64,000 nucleotides of DNA from Oscheius dolichura (lineage: Eukaryota > Nematoda > Chromadorea > Rhabditida > Rhabditidae), in contig OW051496.1 in NCBI GenBank assembly GCA_932521035.1, forward strand, positions 6,014,001 through 6,078,000. The letters are read 5' to 3'. Each line of letters starts with the position of its first letter. Position 1 is the stretch's first letter. This document shows positions 1 through 11,690 of this stretch, piece by piece. The notes below the pieces were generated by a model, which searched no databases, was not told the origin of the DNA, and worked only from the letters and a program-made list of their open reading frames with translations. The position numbers and the translations under genes were made by a program.

Positions 1-2558
1 TACCAGAAGACGGGAGAAATAAAAGCAGGGACGATTCCGGGAAACGTAGGAGAGGGGTCGTGGAGGGGCCCGAATGATAACGGCGGGTGCAGATAGGTAG
101 ATAGGTCCCCCGCCTGTACTTCTCCAAATCAAAACTTGATACGCTATCTGGAACAATTGCAATGATTCGGACCGACATCCGAACGAAGTCCCGCCGGGTC
201 GGAAACGGGGCTTTGTGTGTAGCTTGGCTGACCCGTCATTTCCAATGCAGCCGTGCCCCTCGAAAAAGAGCGAATCTGTCACCTGGGAGGAGAGAGTACT
301 TTCTCGGATATCGCGTGTCGAGGTCCAGCAAAGCAGAGACGACCACTTTCAAAACATAGAACACAAATCGGATTTAACCGGGACAGTCCCCTCCCACTCA
401 ATTGCATCCTCCCCTTCTCTGCCGCTCTTCAGGAGATCCGCTGGCCGAGGACCATTTACGAGGCCATTGTGTGCATCAGAATACATAGTAGTTCAGGGTA
501 TGCCCCTGCTATTTTAGCCGTCCGGAAAGGCGAAAAAAGGTGGCTCTAAAACAAACGGACAACAGTGAACATATATCGACACGCCCGGATATTTTGCTAT
601 TTATTGTCGGCCTCGAATTACGTTCCAATTTGCAAGGACAGCATTGCCAAATTGAGTTGTTATAAACGGAAGAAGTGTGACGAGAGAGATCTCTCGAGTC
701 TTTCTCTTTCCCGGAGCAAAACAGATTGCACAAAACAATCCAAGGAGCGCTCTTCTCCGCTAATACAATCTGTGCCCCGATAAACTTCTCTAATTGTCAC
801 GAAGCGAGCAGCAGCAGCCGTTCGTCTCCTCCTCCGGCCGTCCTCCGGCTGTCCTCCGGGTGTCCTCCTCCCCGGCCGCCTTCCCCTATAAATAGATGTC
901 AAGTTCGACTCTATCCATAATGTATACTTTGGCCAGTGGCACTATTTGTATCCGGGGTCTTCCAATTCTCAAATAAGAAGCGGTAACAGCAGCAGAGAGC
1001 ACTTGCCGGCCCGTTTCGACGAATTACCTTCGCCTTTGAGTCGGCGCATCCGATCGAATGTACTCCTTTTCATTTATGGTCGACGAGGGGACCATTCAAT
1101 CACGGGCCACCCTGTTGTAGGGGGACCAGGAATTAGCCTCGTTAGAGTCCAGAAGTTGGCCCCCCTCCACACACACACACACATGTGCCAACAGCTGGAT
1201 GGAACTGTCCCCCCAAGGCGCGGCGTGCTGTCCTCCTCCCCTCTGAACTCTTGGCTTTTTCTCCTTGTTTGCCCCTACAAATTGCCTTATTCCCCCGGTT
1301 GTACTCCGACGTATTTCTGACGCCCCGGCCGGAATACCTTTCCCCCTCGACGGCCATTTCAAACTGCTCCACTGAGCAAACTGCTCATTTCCCGTGACTC
1401 AACCCGGTCACTAATAAGATTTCACGAATTATCCTCGTTATCTTCCGTCCTCCACCTGTCTGTCTGTCTGTCTCGCCCCTGTTCAGCCTATATTCCTCCA
1501 TTGATCTGTTTGCCCCGGTGGGATAGGAGGAGGCCGAATATGGCAGATCGCAGCATCCGGTCGGAAGTGTTGTGGTTTTCGATGAGCTTAGACTTTCTCA
1601 CCTGCCCGGGGAGCCTAGCCAATTCAGCGCAATCCACGTTACTTCCAGAATAATTCAGTTATTGACTGACATTCGACGGCCTCCTCGAGGAGCCCTTCTC
1701 AAAACAGGGCCATTTCTCTCACCTTCCGGTGCAAAACAGACAGTCTCCCACCCGGCTTTTATCCTCCCATAAAACTCGACGCCACTCGGTCTTCGCCCTC
1801 TCCTCTTTTTGTTAATATCTCGGATAAGGGCGGCCACAATCATCGGATTATCGTCTAATCCATCAATCCGCGATCTAATTATGGCCCTCCAAACTCCGTC
1901 CCTCATTTCTCCTAATCTTCAAGATCTCAGAAAGCAGTTCGTCATTGCCGCTCATTATATATTCTCACTTCGCTAACCCTGAATGCCCCAATTCCTCAGG
2001 TGTTTCTTCTTTCCGCAATCACTCCGACCACGCCGTGTACAAAGAAGCCCTCTCCCTTTCCGTTTCGGAGATTAAGCTCTGTCCTCCTCCTCCCCCGGTA
2101 ATGGCCATCCTCCCGAATCTCCATATTTTAATGAACACGTTCCCGCTTATATGATTTTGCCATCACCTGTTCTCTCGTGACTCGTGAGATTTTTTTTCCG
2201 GCGCTGCTCAATTTCCTGATTAGTGCGTTTCCTCTAATAATGGAAGGAGTCCAAGGGATTACCCCCATGTACCCAGTTTTCTGGTTGCCTCTCTGCAAAG
2301 GACCTGAAGAGTCCTGCTAGTTAGTGGTTAGTATCTGCTCTTGAGTTTCGGTCGTCGGCACGTGTCTCCTTTTCCGTGTGTGGTCGTAATCCGTTCCCCT
2401 GGCTGCAGTCTCTCCTCCCGCCATCACCTTCAGCCCGAATCAAATTGCCGGCGTCACCGAGTCCGGACCTAATTGAGCAAACTCTTCCTCTTCGTGCCCT
2501 TCCAAATATAATTAGCCAAATCTTGTCCTCCCCCCATTTTCATCTTTCCATCGCTCCT
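1..2558. other. Non-coding, GC-rich spacer upstream of the GPCR gene
   Basis: I see no gene that can be supported here. Open frames are short, lack signal peptides or family motifs, and do not join through plausible splice sites. The plus strand is markedly pyrimidine-rich with recurring CTCC-type runs, for example around 800-880 and 2080-2110. Short tandem repeats occur: a CA run near 1170-1184 and a TCTG run near 1458-1475. A TATA-like box at about 886-893 is followed by an ATG at 941, but only 18 codons follow and no convincing exon joins it. Confidence 0.6.
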
Positions 2559-2566
2559 TATAAATA
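2559..2566 (+). promoter_or_regulatory. TATA box of the GPCR gene
   Basis: TATAAATA lies 53 nt upstream of the GPCR start codon at 2620. A short leader with transcription starting about 30 nt downstream of the box would fit. The spacing resembles that of another TATA-led gene in this window, the secreted protein gene at 9687-10095. Confidence 0.5.
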
Positions 2567-2619
2567 AATAAGTCAAGCCATCTGCGAACACCCCTCCGCC
2601 GTCTTCCCCCTGTCTCTCA

Positions 2620-4414
2620 ATGGGTGCCGTCTACTACTTGGACGATCTGCCGGACGAGTTCAACAACACCTACGGAGACGTGTGTCCATCCTTGTCCCCC
2701 TCATCCCCGGCCTTTTCAGTACACGGAGGAGCCCCTACAGACGGAGCCACTGGTCAAAGTGACTGGCATAGTGGTGACAATAATGTACCTCCTGACGATA
2801 TTTATCGGCATCCCGGCCAATGTGTACGTCCTCGTCCGGATGAAACGGTTCTCCAGGTATGTTCTGCTCTATTCTATCCAGAGCCATTTATTAAGAAGTG
2901 ACAACGAGAGGTATCGCAACGGAACCGGGGTGGCCCTCTGCTCGATGGCTGCGGCCGATCTCTGCTCCCTTCTCCTAATTTGTGCTCAGAATCTCCAGCA
3001 GTTCTTCATCTCTCAAAAATCGTCCGAAACTTTCCTAATGCAGGCGACGTGCAAGGTGTGCCCTGCTCCTCCCCTCTCCTCCAACCCTGTCCTCCAGGTC
3101 ATGTTGTTTCTGACCCACACAGTGACGGGTGTGTCCATCTGGTCGTGGCTGCTGCTCTCCTGTCTCCGCTACCTGGCCATCCGCCATCCTCTCTACCATC
3201 TCCGCCTCTGGCAGATGCCCTACAGGGCGCTGGCCTTCATTATCGTGAGTCGGCCATTAACTTCCTTACGCATTCGTCTAATGTCTCACTACGTCAGAAA
3301 CATTTATTTCCGCCCCCCTTGTGAGAGAGACTGATCTTGGGGTTCCAGGCGACCTCCGTCGTGTTGAATGCCTGGCTGCTGGTAGCCGTCCAATCCACGG
3401 GCTACGGGTGTACACAGGTGCCGCTGATGAAGAACTCCCTAGCAGCTAACCGGCTGTTCCACCTCGTGGAGACATGCTGGTCCTTCTGCATCCCGCTGGC
3501 CGTCATTATCGTCATGGATGCCAGTGTCATCCTCAAGTCAACGTGGGTGTGCCTTTCGGCCAGAGACAATCTCCTTCCAGCGCTTTTCCCAGATGGAGGA
3601 ACAACAAAATGAGGAGGAAGTCGGCCTTGGAGGAGATCATCAAGCTGACCCGGAGCAGCAGCATGCGGATAAAGGTGGGTGTCTCTCGCTGGCCACGGCC
3701 ATTCCTCCTCTTCAGCACGGCCACCACAAGGCCCTGTGGAAGTGGCTGATAATTGCCCTGATCTGCATCACCCTCAATGCTCCCGAGAATATCTTCCGCC
3801 TGGTGACCCTCTTCTCGCTCAAAAACTACACAGAAGACGCGGCCCAGTTCTGCTCAAGGATGATCGCCCAGGCTCTGTATTTCAGTCAATTCGCCTTCAA
3901 TGCTATATATTTGGCCGTATTTGGTAGGTGTCGATTAGATTTGAATGATTTCTTTCTATTTCAGTCTACGACAAAAGCACTCGATCAAAAACGGACCCGA
4001 TGCACTCCGCAGCAGGTAAGGCCTCCTCCTTGCAGGGGTCATAGTCATGGTCGATGTCCCCGGGAATACCATCATTGCCGATCAGAGAGAGTAACGAGTA
4101 AAATGAGCGTGTTTCCAGCCGTAGCCATCCGTCTCCTCCATGTTTCCGAGGCTCCCATTCAGGTCAAATTGCGTTTTCCTAACCCATGCCTGCATGTCGC
4201 ACCTAACCGCTCTAACCTCCGCTCCCCGGACCGTCGCCTCCCCGTCTGACTTTTCATTTTCAGTTACGATGAACATGAGGAGTCGCCAGCCGTCGACCAG
4301 TGGCTTCGACTCGCCGCCCATTGGGAAAGCCTCTTGTGTTCGACTGTTACATCCCGAGCAGAATCTCACTATTTGTTCTGTGTGATCTTCTCACGTGTCA
4401 TATTCCACGGGTAA
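2620..4414 (+). CDS. Class A (rhodopsin-like) G-protein-coupled receptor, peptide-receptor-like orphan
   Basis: This is a seven-helix plasma-membrane receptor assembled from nine or ten exons with introns mostly of 40-104 nt (for example 2680-2719, 2857-2910, 3056-3097, 3245-3348, 3543-3592, 3675-3715). The N-terminus is acidic and has an N-glycosylation site. Helix 1 begins near LVKVTGIVV; helix 2 contains CSMAAADLCSLLL; helix 3 ends in SCLRYLAIRHPL, so the usual DRY triplet is CLRY/LRYLA here. Helix 6 follows the loop RMRI-type basic segment and contains CITLNAPENIF; helix 7 ends in FNAIYLAVF where NPxxY is expected. A cytoplasmic tail follows. The tail exons after 4015 are uncertain: one intron there would be only 20 or 29 nt, and the stop at 4412-4414 depends on a join at 4264. 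The ligand cannot be told; the helix pattern is closest to invertebrate neuropeptide receptors. Confidence 0.8.
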
Positions 4415-4617
4415 TGACGGGCTAGAAAAATTAATACACACTATCACTATTCCCAATAAATCCTTGAGATCCCCCAAAAATTTGATTTTAATTACAACAA
4501 AAGCTAAATAAAATAAAATTTACACACTTATCACAATATCCCATAAATTATGAACGAAGGTGAACAGACAGGAAAAAAAAGGGATCAATGAGAGCGAAGG
4601 GAACTAAGCATTATTGA

Positions 4618-5802
4618 TCAGGCACTGGCTTCTCCGGCAATTCTGTTGAACAAATCTTGCTTTGCTAGTAGATCCACGGTCCAGGGGTGGTTAGGATGAG
4701 AGTCTTTCATCTGAGCGATGTAACGATTGGTAACCTGTTGAAGTGTTACACTAAAACCAATATCGCAAAAATACCTCTTCGCCTTTGTTTAGGCGTTCGC
4801 TGATAACTATCAAATTGATTAAAGCTTCGGCATTATTTGGATCACGCTGTTGGGCTTCCTGTACAAACATAATAAACTGCAATTGACTAGACATACCTGA
4901 AGCAATTTTTCTGCGTCTTCATATTTTTGTTGCATAATCAAAGCGGAAGCTTGTCCAACGAGCAACAGAACAGTTTGCCCATATTTATCCATCATTTCTT
5001 GGTAAATATAGAAAGCATCCTTTAATTTATCTTTACCCTAAATCCATGTATCAAGTAAAATTAAATGCAGGAACAAACCACAGCCATATTGACCCATGCA
5101 AGAGCTAACTGGGACAGTGTAGCATCTTCATCAATCTCTGACATCTTCTTCAAATGTTGACTAAAATAAAAGTTTTCGATACAACCAAATTGGGCATACA
5201 TTGCAAGATCTATTCTATTCATTTTTAGCAATGTTTGTACGGCAGCGGCTTTAGTGTGCAAGGCATCCACTTTGAACAGGGCACGTAAAGCATCCTCAGA
5301 ATTCTACAAAAACATAATTACGTTTCACTGATGGGAACATGTTCAGTTAATGTCAAATCTAAGGCATACACCGGTTTGATTGAGCATGGCAGCTGCAGTA
5401 ATAGAATTTGCTTCATCTGCTACAAATTTTCCTTCATTAAGTTCGGCTTCAATTTGTGCAACAATCTTTTGTCTATATTGAGGTTACATGATAATTTAAA
5501 TAAATGTTACCTTTTGGAAGGATGTTGGAATTCAGCAAAACGGCGAACACCGCGTAATGAAGGCTTATCGGTGTTTTCGGGAATCTCTGACAAAGGAATT
5601 GTTGATTTTCCTTGAGCGATATAGGAGAGGTACATAAATACATTTTTCGCTTCTTTCTCTTCGTCTGTTTTGGCTTGAAACTTCTAAAGATAAACTAAAA
5701 ATGGTAAACGTATTTAGAACTTACGCTGGCCTCGTTAATACACTGTTGATAATTACCAAGATAATACGGATTACTGATATCAAAAAGACGATCTACAGAC
5801 AT
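4618..5802 (-). CDS. COPE: Coatomer subunit epsilon (epsilon-COP)
   Basis: Epsilon-COP is the TPR-like stabilising subunit of the COPI coat, which drives retrograde Golgi-to-ER vesicle traffic. The first exon gives a Met-start followed by [20 protein letters not shown], which matches the conserved epsilon-COP N-terminus. Later exons give [18 protein letters not shown] and the segments ending [18 protein letters not shown], both clear family signatures, so the gene looks complete at about normal length. Exons are 5725-5802, 5511-5683, 5370-5472 and then shorter ones down to the TGA at 4618-4620; introns are about 38-66 nt. One base separates the ATG from a strong acceptor (ttattttcag), which suggests trans-splicing of this mRNA. 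It lies directly downstream of another minus-strand gene whose frame runs into it, so the two may share a polycistronic transcript. Confidence 0.95.
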
Positions 5803-6323
5803 GCTGAAAATAACCAAATTACTCTTGGACATACAAGGCGAGAGGAAGAAGTTCCGAAGGAGTACCAAATGAGACCGGGCTTCGAGAGGAGGCCACGTAA
5901 GTACTACGCAAAAAATAAGTGCATTTTCGCTTCGACGTACAGCGCTAGTTTCAAAGATAGACGTCCGGATGTCCCACCTCTTGATTTGCCCTGCATCGGT
6001 TGACCAAGGGTTATACTCGTTTCTTGAAGACATCATTTGCATGTGCCGCTGGAGCATAACCTGATTGCGGTGGATCATCTCATGAAAGGATCTCTGAAGG
6101 CGATAATATATAACGTCAAAAGATTCCAAAATACAATAGGAAAACCATATCCGTAGGAGTTGGTCATGTGTTGCATGAGGGAGGCATTGACGAAGATAGG
6201 CAGGTATAGCATTCGCTCGTCCTCGTCCAAGGCCATTTCTCCAGATTGTTCATCAGACTGCTCCTCACTAAACGACTCCCAACTTTCTTCATCAGAGGTG
6301 CTATCAGAACGACTATCTGCCAT
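5780..6323 (-). CDS. Unrecognised acidic N-terminal protein, upstream neighbour of COPE
   Basis: I do not recognise this protein. The start at 6323 opens a strongly acidic, Ser/Glu-rich segment (DSTSDEESWESFSEEQSDEQ) and is followed by a more hydrophobic, aromatic stretch with NSYGYGFPI. A 41-nt intron joins this to RSFHEMIHRNQVMLQRHMQ and onward. The 3' end is unresolved: in the simplest reading there is no stop before the COPE start at 5802, and an alternative join at a gtacgt donor gives a stop a few bases inside the COPE leader. The stop therefore either overlaps COPE or sits in an exon I cannot define. It begins 109 nt downstream of the endonuclease G stop, which fits membership of an operon-like cluster. 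Confidence 0.55.
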
Positions 6324-6431
6324 GACGAATGACGAAAGAACTGTGTGTGGATAAAAGTTTATGTGACAAAACTTAACAATGAACAGATAAGACATGTAAA
6401 AATAAGATTTAGACAAGCAAAATGATAAGTT

Positions 6432-7598
6432 TTACCAAAATCCTCCCGTTACCGCGGGTTTGCCATTGATTTGTTTGATAGCACCTTTTGGAATTTTGTT
6501 GAATATAAGGAATCCGCCACTTCGCTCAATCATTTCCAAAGGCACATAGAAGGACTTTATATCGACACTATCCGGTATAACCTGAATTAGATAAACTGAA
6601 ATGACGAAATAAGCTAGGAATCACCTCATTAGGAAGAACAAATGATTCTAAATTAAAACTTCCTGCAGATGTTTCGTAAAGAAGCACTTTGAAGAAATGC
6701 GTAGGAACTGCTACATTATTTTTCCCAATTACCTATAATTTTAGAAAATAGTAGGATATTACAAAAAAGATTACCTTGTATTTAACATAGAGATTCCCAT
6801 CTGCTTCTTTGCGCGGCATATACAACGGTCCAGTTAAAATATAGGTATTTAAACTTTTTTTTGCCACCGTCCTAGTGTATTTTTCCAGATCATTCCATTT
6901 ATCACGGTTAAAACCTTTGCCAACCTAAACATAAATAAAAAACAATGTTAACGGAAACCTGTGGGCTCATATTAGTCAATAAAAAAGTCTGGTCTACGGA
7001 ATTCTGTGTTTTCCTATGATTTCCAGCGGCGGCTAAATGGCCTCTATCATACCCGCTACTCTAAACAAATCAGTAGATAATAACAAAGCTCCTTACTCGA
7101 TAATCCTCGTTAAGCGAACGGAAATAAGCGTGCATACTCTCATCCGCCCTGAATTGACACTTAGAGCGATCAACAGATGGGTCGTATACAAGGCGGTCTG
7201 GGGTTAAATGCTCACACACCTGAAAACGAAATTAAAACAATTTTTTTAACCGACCCAATGAGCAGTTTTTGTTTTGTTATCGTACGATAACACGAAATCT
7301 TCAAAAGTGCGCAGATTATCAAAACCTGGATAGCCGTACTGCATAATCTGGGATGCTCGAGAAACTCCGACTTCAACTTTTTCTGTTGGAGATAGTGGTA
7401 TAGGTGGCAGTTGAGGTGCCTGCAAAAAAAACAAAAAATAAAAAATAGGTTTTAAAAACTCACTACTGTAGCAACGGCAGCGGTTGCTCTTCGTAGAAAA
7501 ATAGAGCTGTCTTGACATTGTGTACCAAGCAAGAATGATCCTACTGCCAAGCCTGCTACACCTCCAGCTTTCAACAACCGGTACATTTCTCTACGCAT
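6432..7598 (-). CDS. ENDOG: Endonuclease G, mitochondrial nuclease
   Basis: EndoG is a DNA/RNA non-specific beta-beta-alpha-metal nuclease of the mitochondrial intermembrane space, involved in mitochondrial DNA turnover and apoptotic DNA fragmentation. The N-terminus is basic then hydrophobic (MRREMYRLLKAGGVAGLAVG), as expected for a targeting sequence with a membrane stretch. After a Pro-rich linker the conserved region SQIMQYGYPGF begins. The catalytic motif is intact as DRGHLAAAGNHR, spread after the exon ending in EDYR; later exons give NRDKWNDLEKYTR, VKYKVIGKNNVAVPTHFFKV and the C-terminal GFW-stop at 6432. Seven or eight exons with introns near 35-50 nt are needed. A splice acceptor (atcttcag) ends 4 nt before the ATG, implying trans-splicing. 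It is the second gene of a minus-strand cluster with the zinc-finger gene upstream. Confidence 0.94.
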
Positions 7599-7884
7599 AT
7601 ATCTGAAGATTTTATGAAGAACACATCCAGTGCTCTTGTCGTAGTTTTACGTACACCTCCCGTTCTATTGACCAACGCAAAAAAGTCCAAATAAAACGTT
7701 TCAAAAGACCAAAACGCGAATTACTATAGATCGCACCACTGACGCGTAGAAATTTTGGTTAAAAACGGCTGTGATATGTTTTCGTCGCATGAGAAACACC
7801 GGCACTCAATAAGATAAAATACCGCCTGCACATATTTATTAGGCTAAAATAAAAGTCGGTATAAAAGTATCCAAGCTACGGCCG

Positions 7885-9597
7885 CTACTTTCTCTTGCTC
7901 TTCTTGGTCTTCTTTTTAAGCCTTCGCGACGTCCTGTTACCTTCACAACCCTGGCGATGCTTCCTCAGATAGGTGTCGCGTTTAAAAGCTGGAAAGAGGG
8001 CTGTTTGAGAGAAAATAGCTGTACAATAATAGCTTACAATAAAAAACTAAAGGTTTATAGCGTAAGAAGTTACCTGCTCCACAATCAGGACATTTGTAAT
8101 TAGATTCGTTGCTATGAGTTGATGTGTGCACCTTTAGATCGTTCTTGCGGATAAAGCGTCTGCCACAAATTTCACACGGGAAAGGCCTTTCATGTGTATG
8201 AACAGATCGAATGTGAGCTGCCAAAGCCTAAAACAACAAGATCTAACATTTATAAAAAAAAATTTGTCGATTCAAAATAAAACGAACCTTACTGCATTTA
8301 TAGCCTGGATGGTCACAATTTGCATACGTACATTTGAACAACTAAATCTTATAATTTAAAAAAGAAAGAATCGTTCCACCTTATTTTCGTGCACCATAAG
8401 AACATGACGCCTCAAACCACCAGACCTTCCAAATTCTTGACCGCATTTATCACAACGGTATGGACGAAGACGGTCATGAACCACTTGCACGTGTTCTGTT
8501 AGACCTTGCACAGTATGAAACACCTATGAAATCGACAGGTAAATACTGGAAACAGTGATACCTTGTCACATTTATCACAGGTAAAGCTGTTCTTTTCTGG
8601 AGGTGGTTTATGAACTTTTTCATGTCTATCAGCTTTGTCTTTATCGGAGAAAGTCTAAAATGGTTGGTACAAATTAGATCAGTTGAAAGACCATGTTGCA
8701 TTTTGTGCATTCATATTTAAGAATAAACTCTTGTTGCGGACGATTATAGGCTGCCAGACGAGGATGGTGGTACTAAAATATATCAATGCCCTCCGTCAAA
8801 TAAGGAAACCTGGTAAAAATGATGTGCCATATTTTGCTTCATAGTAAAGCTTCTGTCGCAAACATCACAGACAAACTGTTTCTCCCGGAACCGAGCATAC
8901 CTAAACAAAACAGATTTGCAATGTCTTTCCGAAATAAAACCTTGGACGTCCACTCTCTCCATCGTTCTCGGCTCCTTCCTTTTTTACAAGTGTATAATCA
9001 GGACGCCTAAAATGTGAGAACACCTTGACGACCTGAAACTCAAAATTGGTTACATCTCCAAGAGACAACAACCTTAATTAGCGATTCCTTTGGGTTCGAA
9101 TCACCAATATCGAAATTTGGAGAGAACGTACCCGGTGGATATGGATCCTAAACCAATACTATTTATTTCTAACAGCTAACCATTCGAAATAAATCTTGAA
9201 TAGAAGAGGTGCCAGATAAACCATTGTAAGAAAAAGATGAAATGGATTTACTTGCTTCCTTTTGCACTAAAATACGTTGAAATAGCAATCACATAAATCT
9301 TACTGTTACAAATGGGAGATAGACTATCAGAATCTAACTGGTCAAAAAATACATCAGGAGAAATAGAATTCTTGTCTTTCATCGAGAAAGACCGAAGAGC
9401 ACAATAACATTCCTTGCATAGCTGATCTAAAATCGACAAATGCCTGTAATATCTTGTCTAAACATTCACAAAACCACCAACAAACGAATCTACGAACGGA
9501 ATTGAAAACTAAAAAAGCAGCATTTCTGCCGGCGTTGTCGAGAAACCAAAAGGGCGCTTGTTCAAACCGTGGAACTCGAAATTTACAATAAGTGCAG
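7885..9597 (-). CDS. C2H2 zinc-finger protein with a ZAD-like N-terminus
   Basis: This is a probable nuclear DNA-binding protein. The C-terminal half has about six fingers, among them FVCDVCDRSF, YECTKCNM, FTCDKCDK, YRCDKCGQEF, FPCEICGRRF and YKCPDCGA with the matching His pairs. It ends in a very basic Lys/Arg-rich tail before the TAG at 7885-7887. The N-terminal region contains CTYC and, after a short intron, LCKECYCALRSF; the C-x2-C ... C-x2-C spacing resembles the zinc-finger-associated domain (ZAD) used for dimerisation. Between them lies an acidic Ser-rich linker. Introns are about 35-60 nt. The start codon is uncertain: I see no in-frame ATG upstream of CTYC, although a good acceptor (ctgctacag) lies at about 9610, so an upstream exon or a leader-supplied AUG is possible. 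It heads the cluster with EndoG and COPE. Confidence 0.82.
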
Positions 9598-9686
9598 TTG
9601 CTAGCCTCCCTCCCTGTAGCAGCTCAATAAGTTACAAATAATAAGTAAATTTATTAGAGAAGTCGACAGAAAGTATCCGTTTTCTT

Positions 9687-10095
9687 TTAGAAATTAGAGC
9701 CGCAGGGGTTGAAAATGCAGCAGACACAGTCGACGCCATTGGTGGAAGGGAACCCGGCTGCGTTGGTCTGTAATTTTCGTCTTCTCTCACGCGAACAAGA
9801 GTCTTACCGTTTGCAAGTTAGCAGCCAGAGCGCGAGAAGCACAACATCCAGAGCACCTCGTCTTGGGGTCGGCATTCTGGTCCGTACAACGAGCGGTGGT
9901 CGACTGGCCGTCAATCAGGACGGTGAAGCTGGCCTGCCGGGTACAGGCTGGAACGGTCTCTATTCAGATTCGGATATTTCGAAACTTACAGAATCCACAG
10001 GCGAGTGAGTTGGCATTTGAAGGTGGCGGGGGACGGAAGTTCTGGGTGGAGACGACGGAGAGGAGGGCGAGGAGAAATCCGAGACAGACGAACAT
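9687..10095 (-). CDS. Small secreted cysteine-rich protein
   Basis: Three exons encode a secreted protein of roughly 105 residues. The start at 10095 opens a clear signal peptide (MFVCLGFLLALLSVVSTQ), then a Pro-rich segment FRPPPPSN and a cysteine-rich mature part. Introns are 9948-9989 (42 nt) and 9768-9807 (40 nt), both with GT-AG ends and compatible phase. Cysteine groups include CSGCCAS and CVCCIF before the TAA at 9687-9689. I do not recognise the family; it could be a structural, defence or signalling peptide. A TATA box lies 32 nt upstream of the ATG. No acceptor precedes this start, so unlike its downstream neighbours it probably has its own conventional promoter. Confidence 0.75.
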
Positions 10096-10126
10096 TTCGA
10101 ATGGCCGATTCCATCGAGGAAGAGAA

Positions 10127-10134
10127 TTTTTATA
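10127..10134 (-). promoter_or_regulatory. TATA box of the secreted cysteine-rich protein gene
   Basis: On the minus strand the sequence reads TATAAAAA, 32 nt upstream of the start codon at 10095. With a normal TATA-to-start distance of about 30 nt the 5' leader would be almost absent. Confidence 0.55.
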
Positions 10135-11690
10135 GGGGGACAGGGGCAATAAGGGGCCACGCTTTGACAGGGAAGACACAACACCGACGGCGGGGCTCGG
10201 CCGATCGATGGTATCCCTGACCCCTTTCCCCCAGGAAGCCGTTGTTTCTACCTTGAATGGTTGAGGTCACTCTTGCGCCACCGCCCCGGCCGCCGCCTCC
10301 TCCCCTCCTGATCACCTTTCATCCTCCCCTTACAGTCGATACTAGTCCCCGGGAAACCTGTTCCCGGCCATTGCCCTTGGTAGAAGCCCCTCAAAACAAC
10401 CCCAAGCCTCCTTTCCTCCTTTCGCAACACGCGTTGCCCGGGGGACGAGGTATCTGCCCCCCTTGCCATCTGCCCTGTCTCCTTTTCCGTTCCGGATCTG
10501 CTATTTCCGTCTGCCGGCTGATTCAGTGTGTGCTCTCCCCCTTGGCGCACCTTCTCGGCTACTCCAATTAGTCATCATCCCCTTACCTTTTTCTGTTTAT
10601 TAAAATCCTCTCGCCTCTGTTTATTCCGCAGTAAACGGCCGCCGCCATCCCCCCGGCAAATATGGCCGGCTCTTCCCCTGCTCGTCCCGTCTCCTCCCCG
10701 CTGACCAGCCCCTCTTCCTCTTCCATAATTCATACTGTTTCGATTGATTCGCCTGTTGGCTCAGCTTCTCCATTGTTCTAAATAGCCATTGCCTCCCAAT
10801 TATTCGTATCCTAAATTGAAAACTCTCCTTCTTTTGACCCGTGACAAATGGCCCGTGTCCGTCCTCCTCCGAATACTTCCTCCAAGAGATTCTCCTCCCT
10901 CCGTATGCCCTCATAAACCATGTCATCTCTATAAAACCGCCTCATAAACTTGTTCTCCCTCATTTGTTTCCTTCCGGTCCGTCTCAATCGTCTCGAACAC
11001 AGTCTCCCGTTTATTCCAATCGAAAGTTTCATTCGAATGGCAGCTGGCTGCTTTATAATTAGCCAAAGATTGCAAAAAACCGGCTAAAAGCACACGCGAA
11101 TCGGTTATTTACCAGCCATCGGTGACATGCCGCCGCACCCGTAGAACCTCGGCAGCAGGACGCTACGGCAACCTCAGAGCGGCACATGGCCAGTGCGTGC
11201 GAAAGCAAAAAGCCAGTGATGTTTTTGAATTCCTCGTTTGTGATTTTTTTCTGAGCATAACTTACCGACTGAGGCTTTGTCAAAATTTTGAGAAGAGGGT
11301 CAGATCAAGAGATGATCTTTTGGAAGGAGTACAATAGGTCGGAAGGCATGCGAGAGTGATCCTGCTGTTTTTGACCTCGTTCTCCAAAGCTCTTGTTGAT
11401 CGGAAGAGGATCGTATTGGCAGCCGCTGCTCTGTTAAATTTGCATAATCGTCGTGGCTTCGATAAGCGCGTAGATTGGACTGTTTGTCCCTGCGAACAAA
11501 CACGGAGCTGTTCCCTGGGCCGGGATCTCCTCCCATTCGTCATCCCGGCCCCTCCTGAACCTCGGACGATCCAAATCGCCACACAAAGCGAGGTCTACGT
11601 GACCGTATTGTGTGCTGGCAGCGGCTTTTTTCGGCTGTCACGCCCTGACCGCCAGGCTCCGCTCCGCCCAAGGGAGAGGAACCGACGGCG
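10135..11690. other. Spacer between secreted-protein gene and EVI5
   Basis: I see no supportable gene. The stretch is GC- and pyrimidine-rich on the plus strand up to about 11,000 and then of mixed composition. Open frames such as 10257-10571 and 11356-11703 lack splice-consistent continuation, signal peptides or family motifs. It must contain the promoters of the divergent genes on either side. Confidence 0.55.

Noticed and set aside
1170..1475. CA and TCTG microsatellites
   Set aside because: Short and ordinary simple repeats, no evidence of function.
3924..4035. Possible 20-nt intron in the GPCR gene at 4016-4035
   Set aside because: A 29-nt alternative using a later acceptor keeps the same frame, so a record-short intron need not be claimed.
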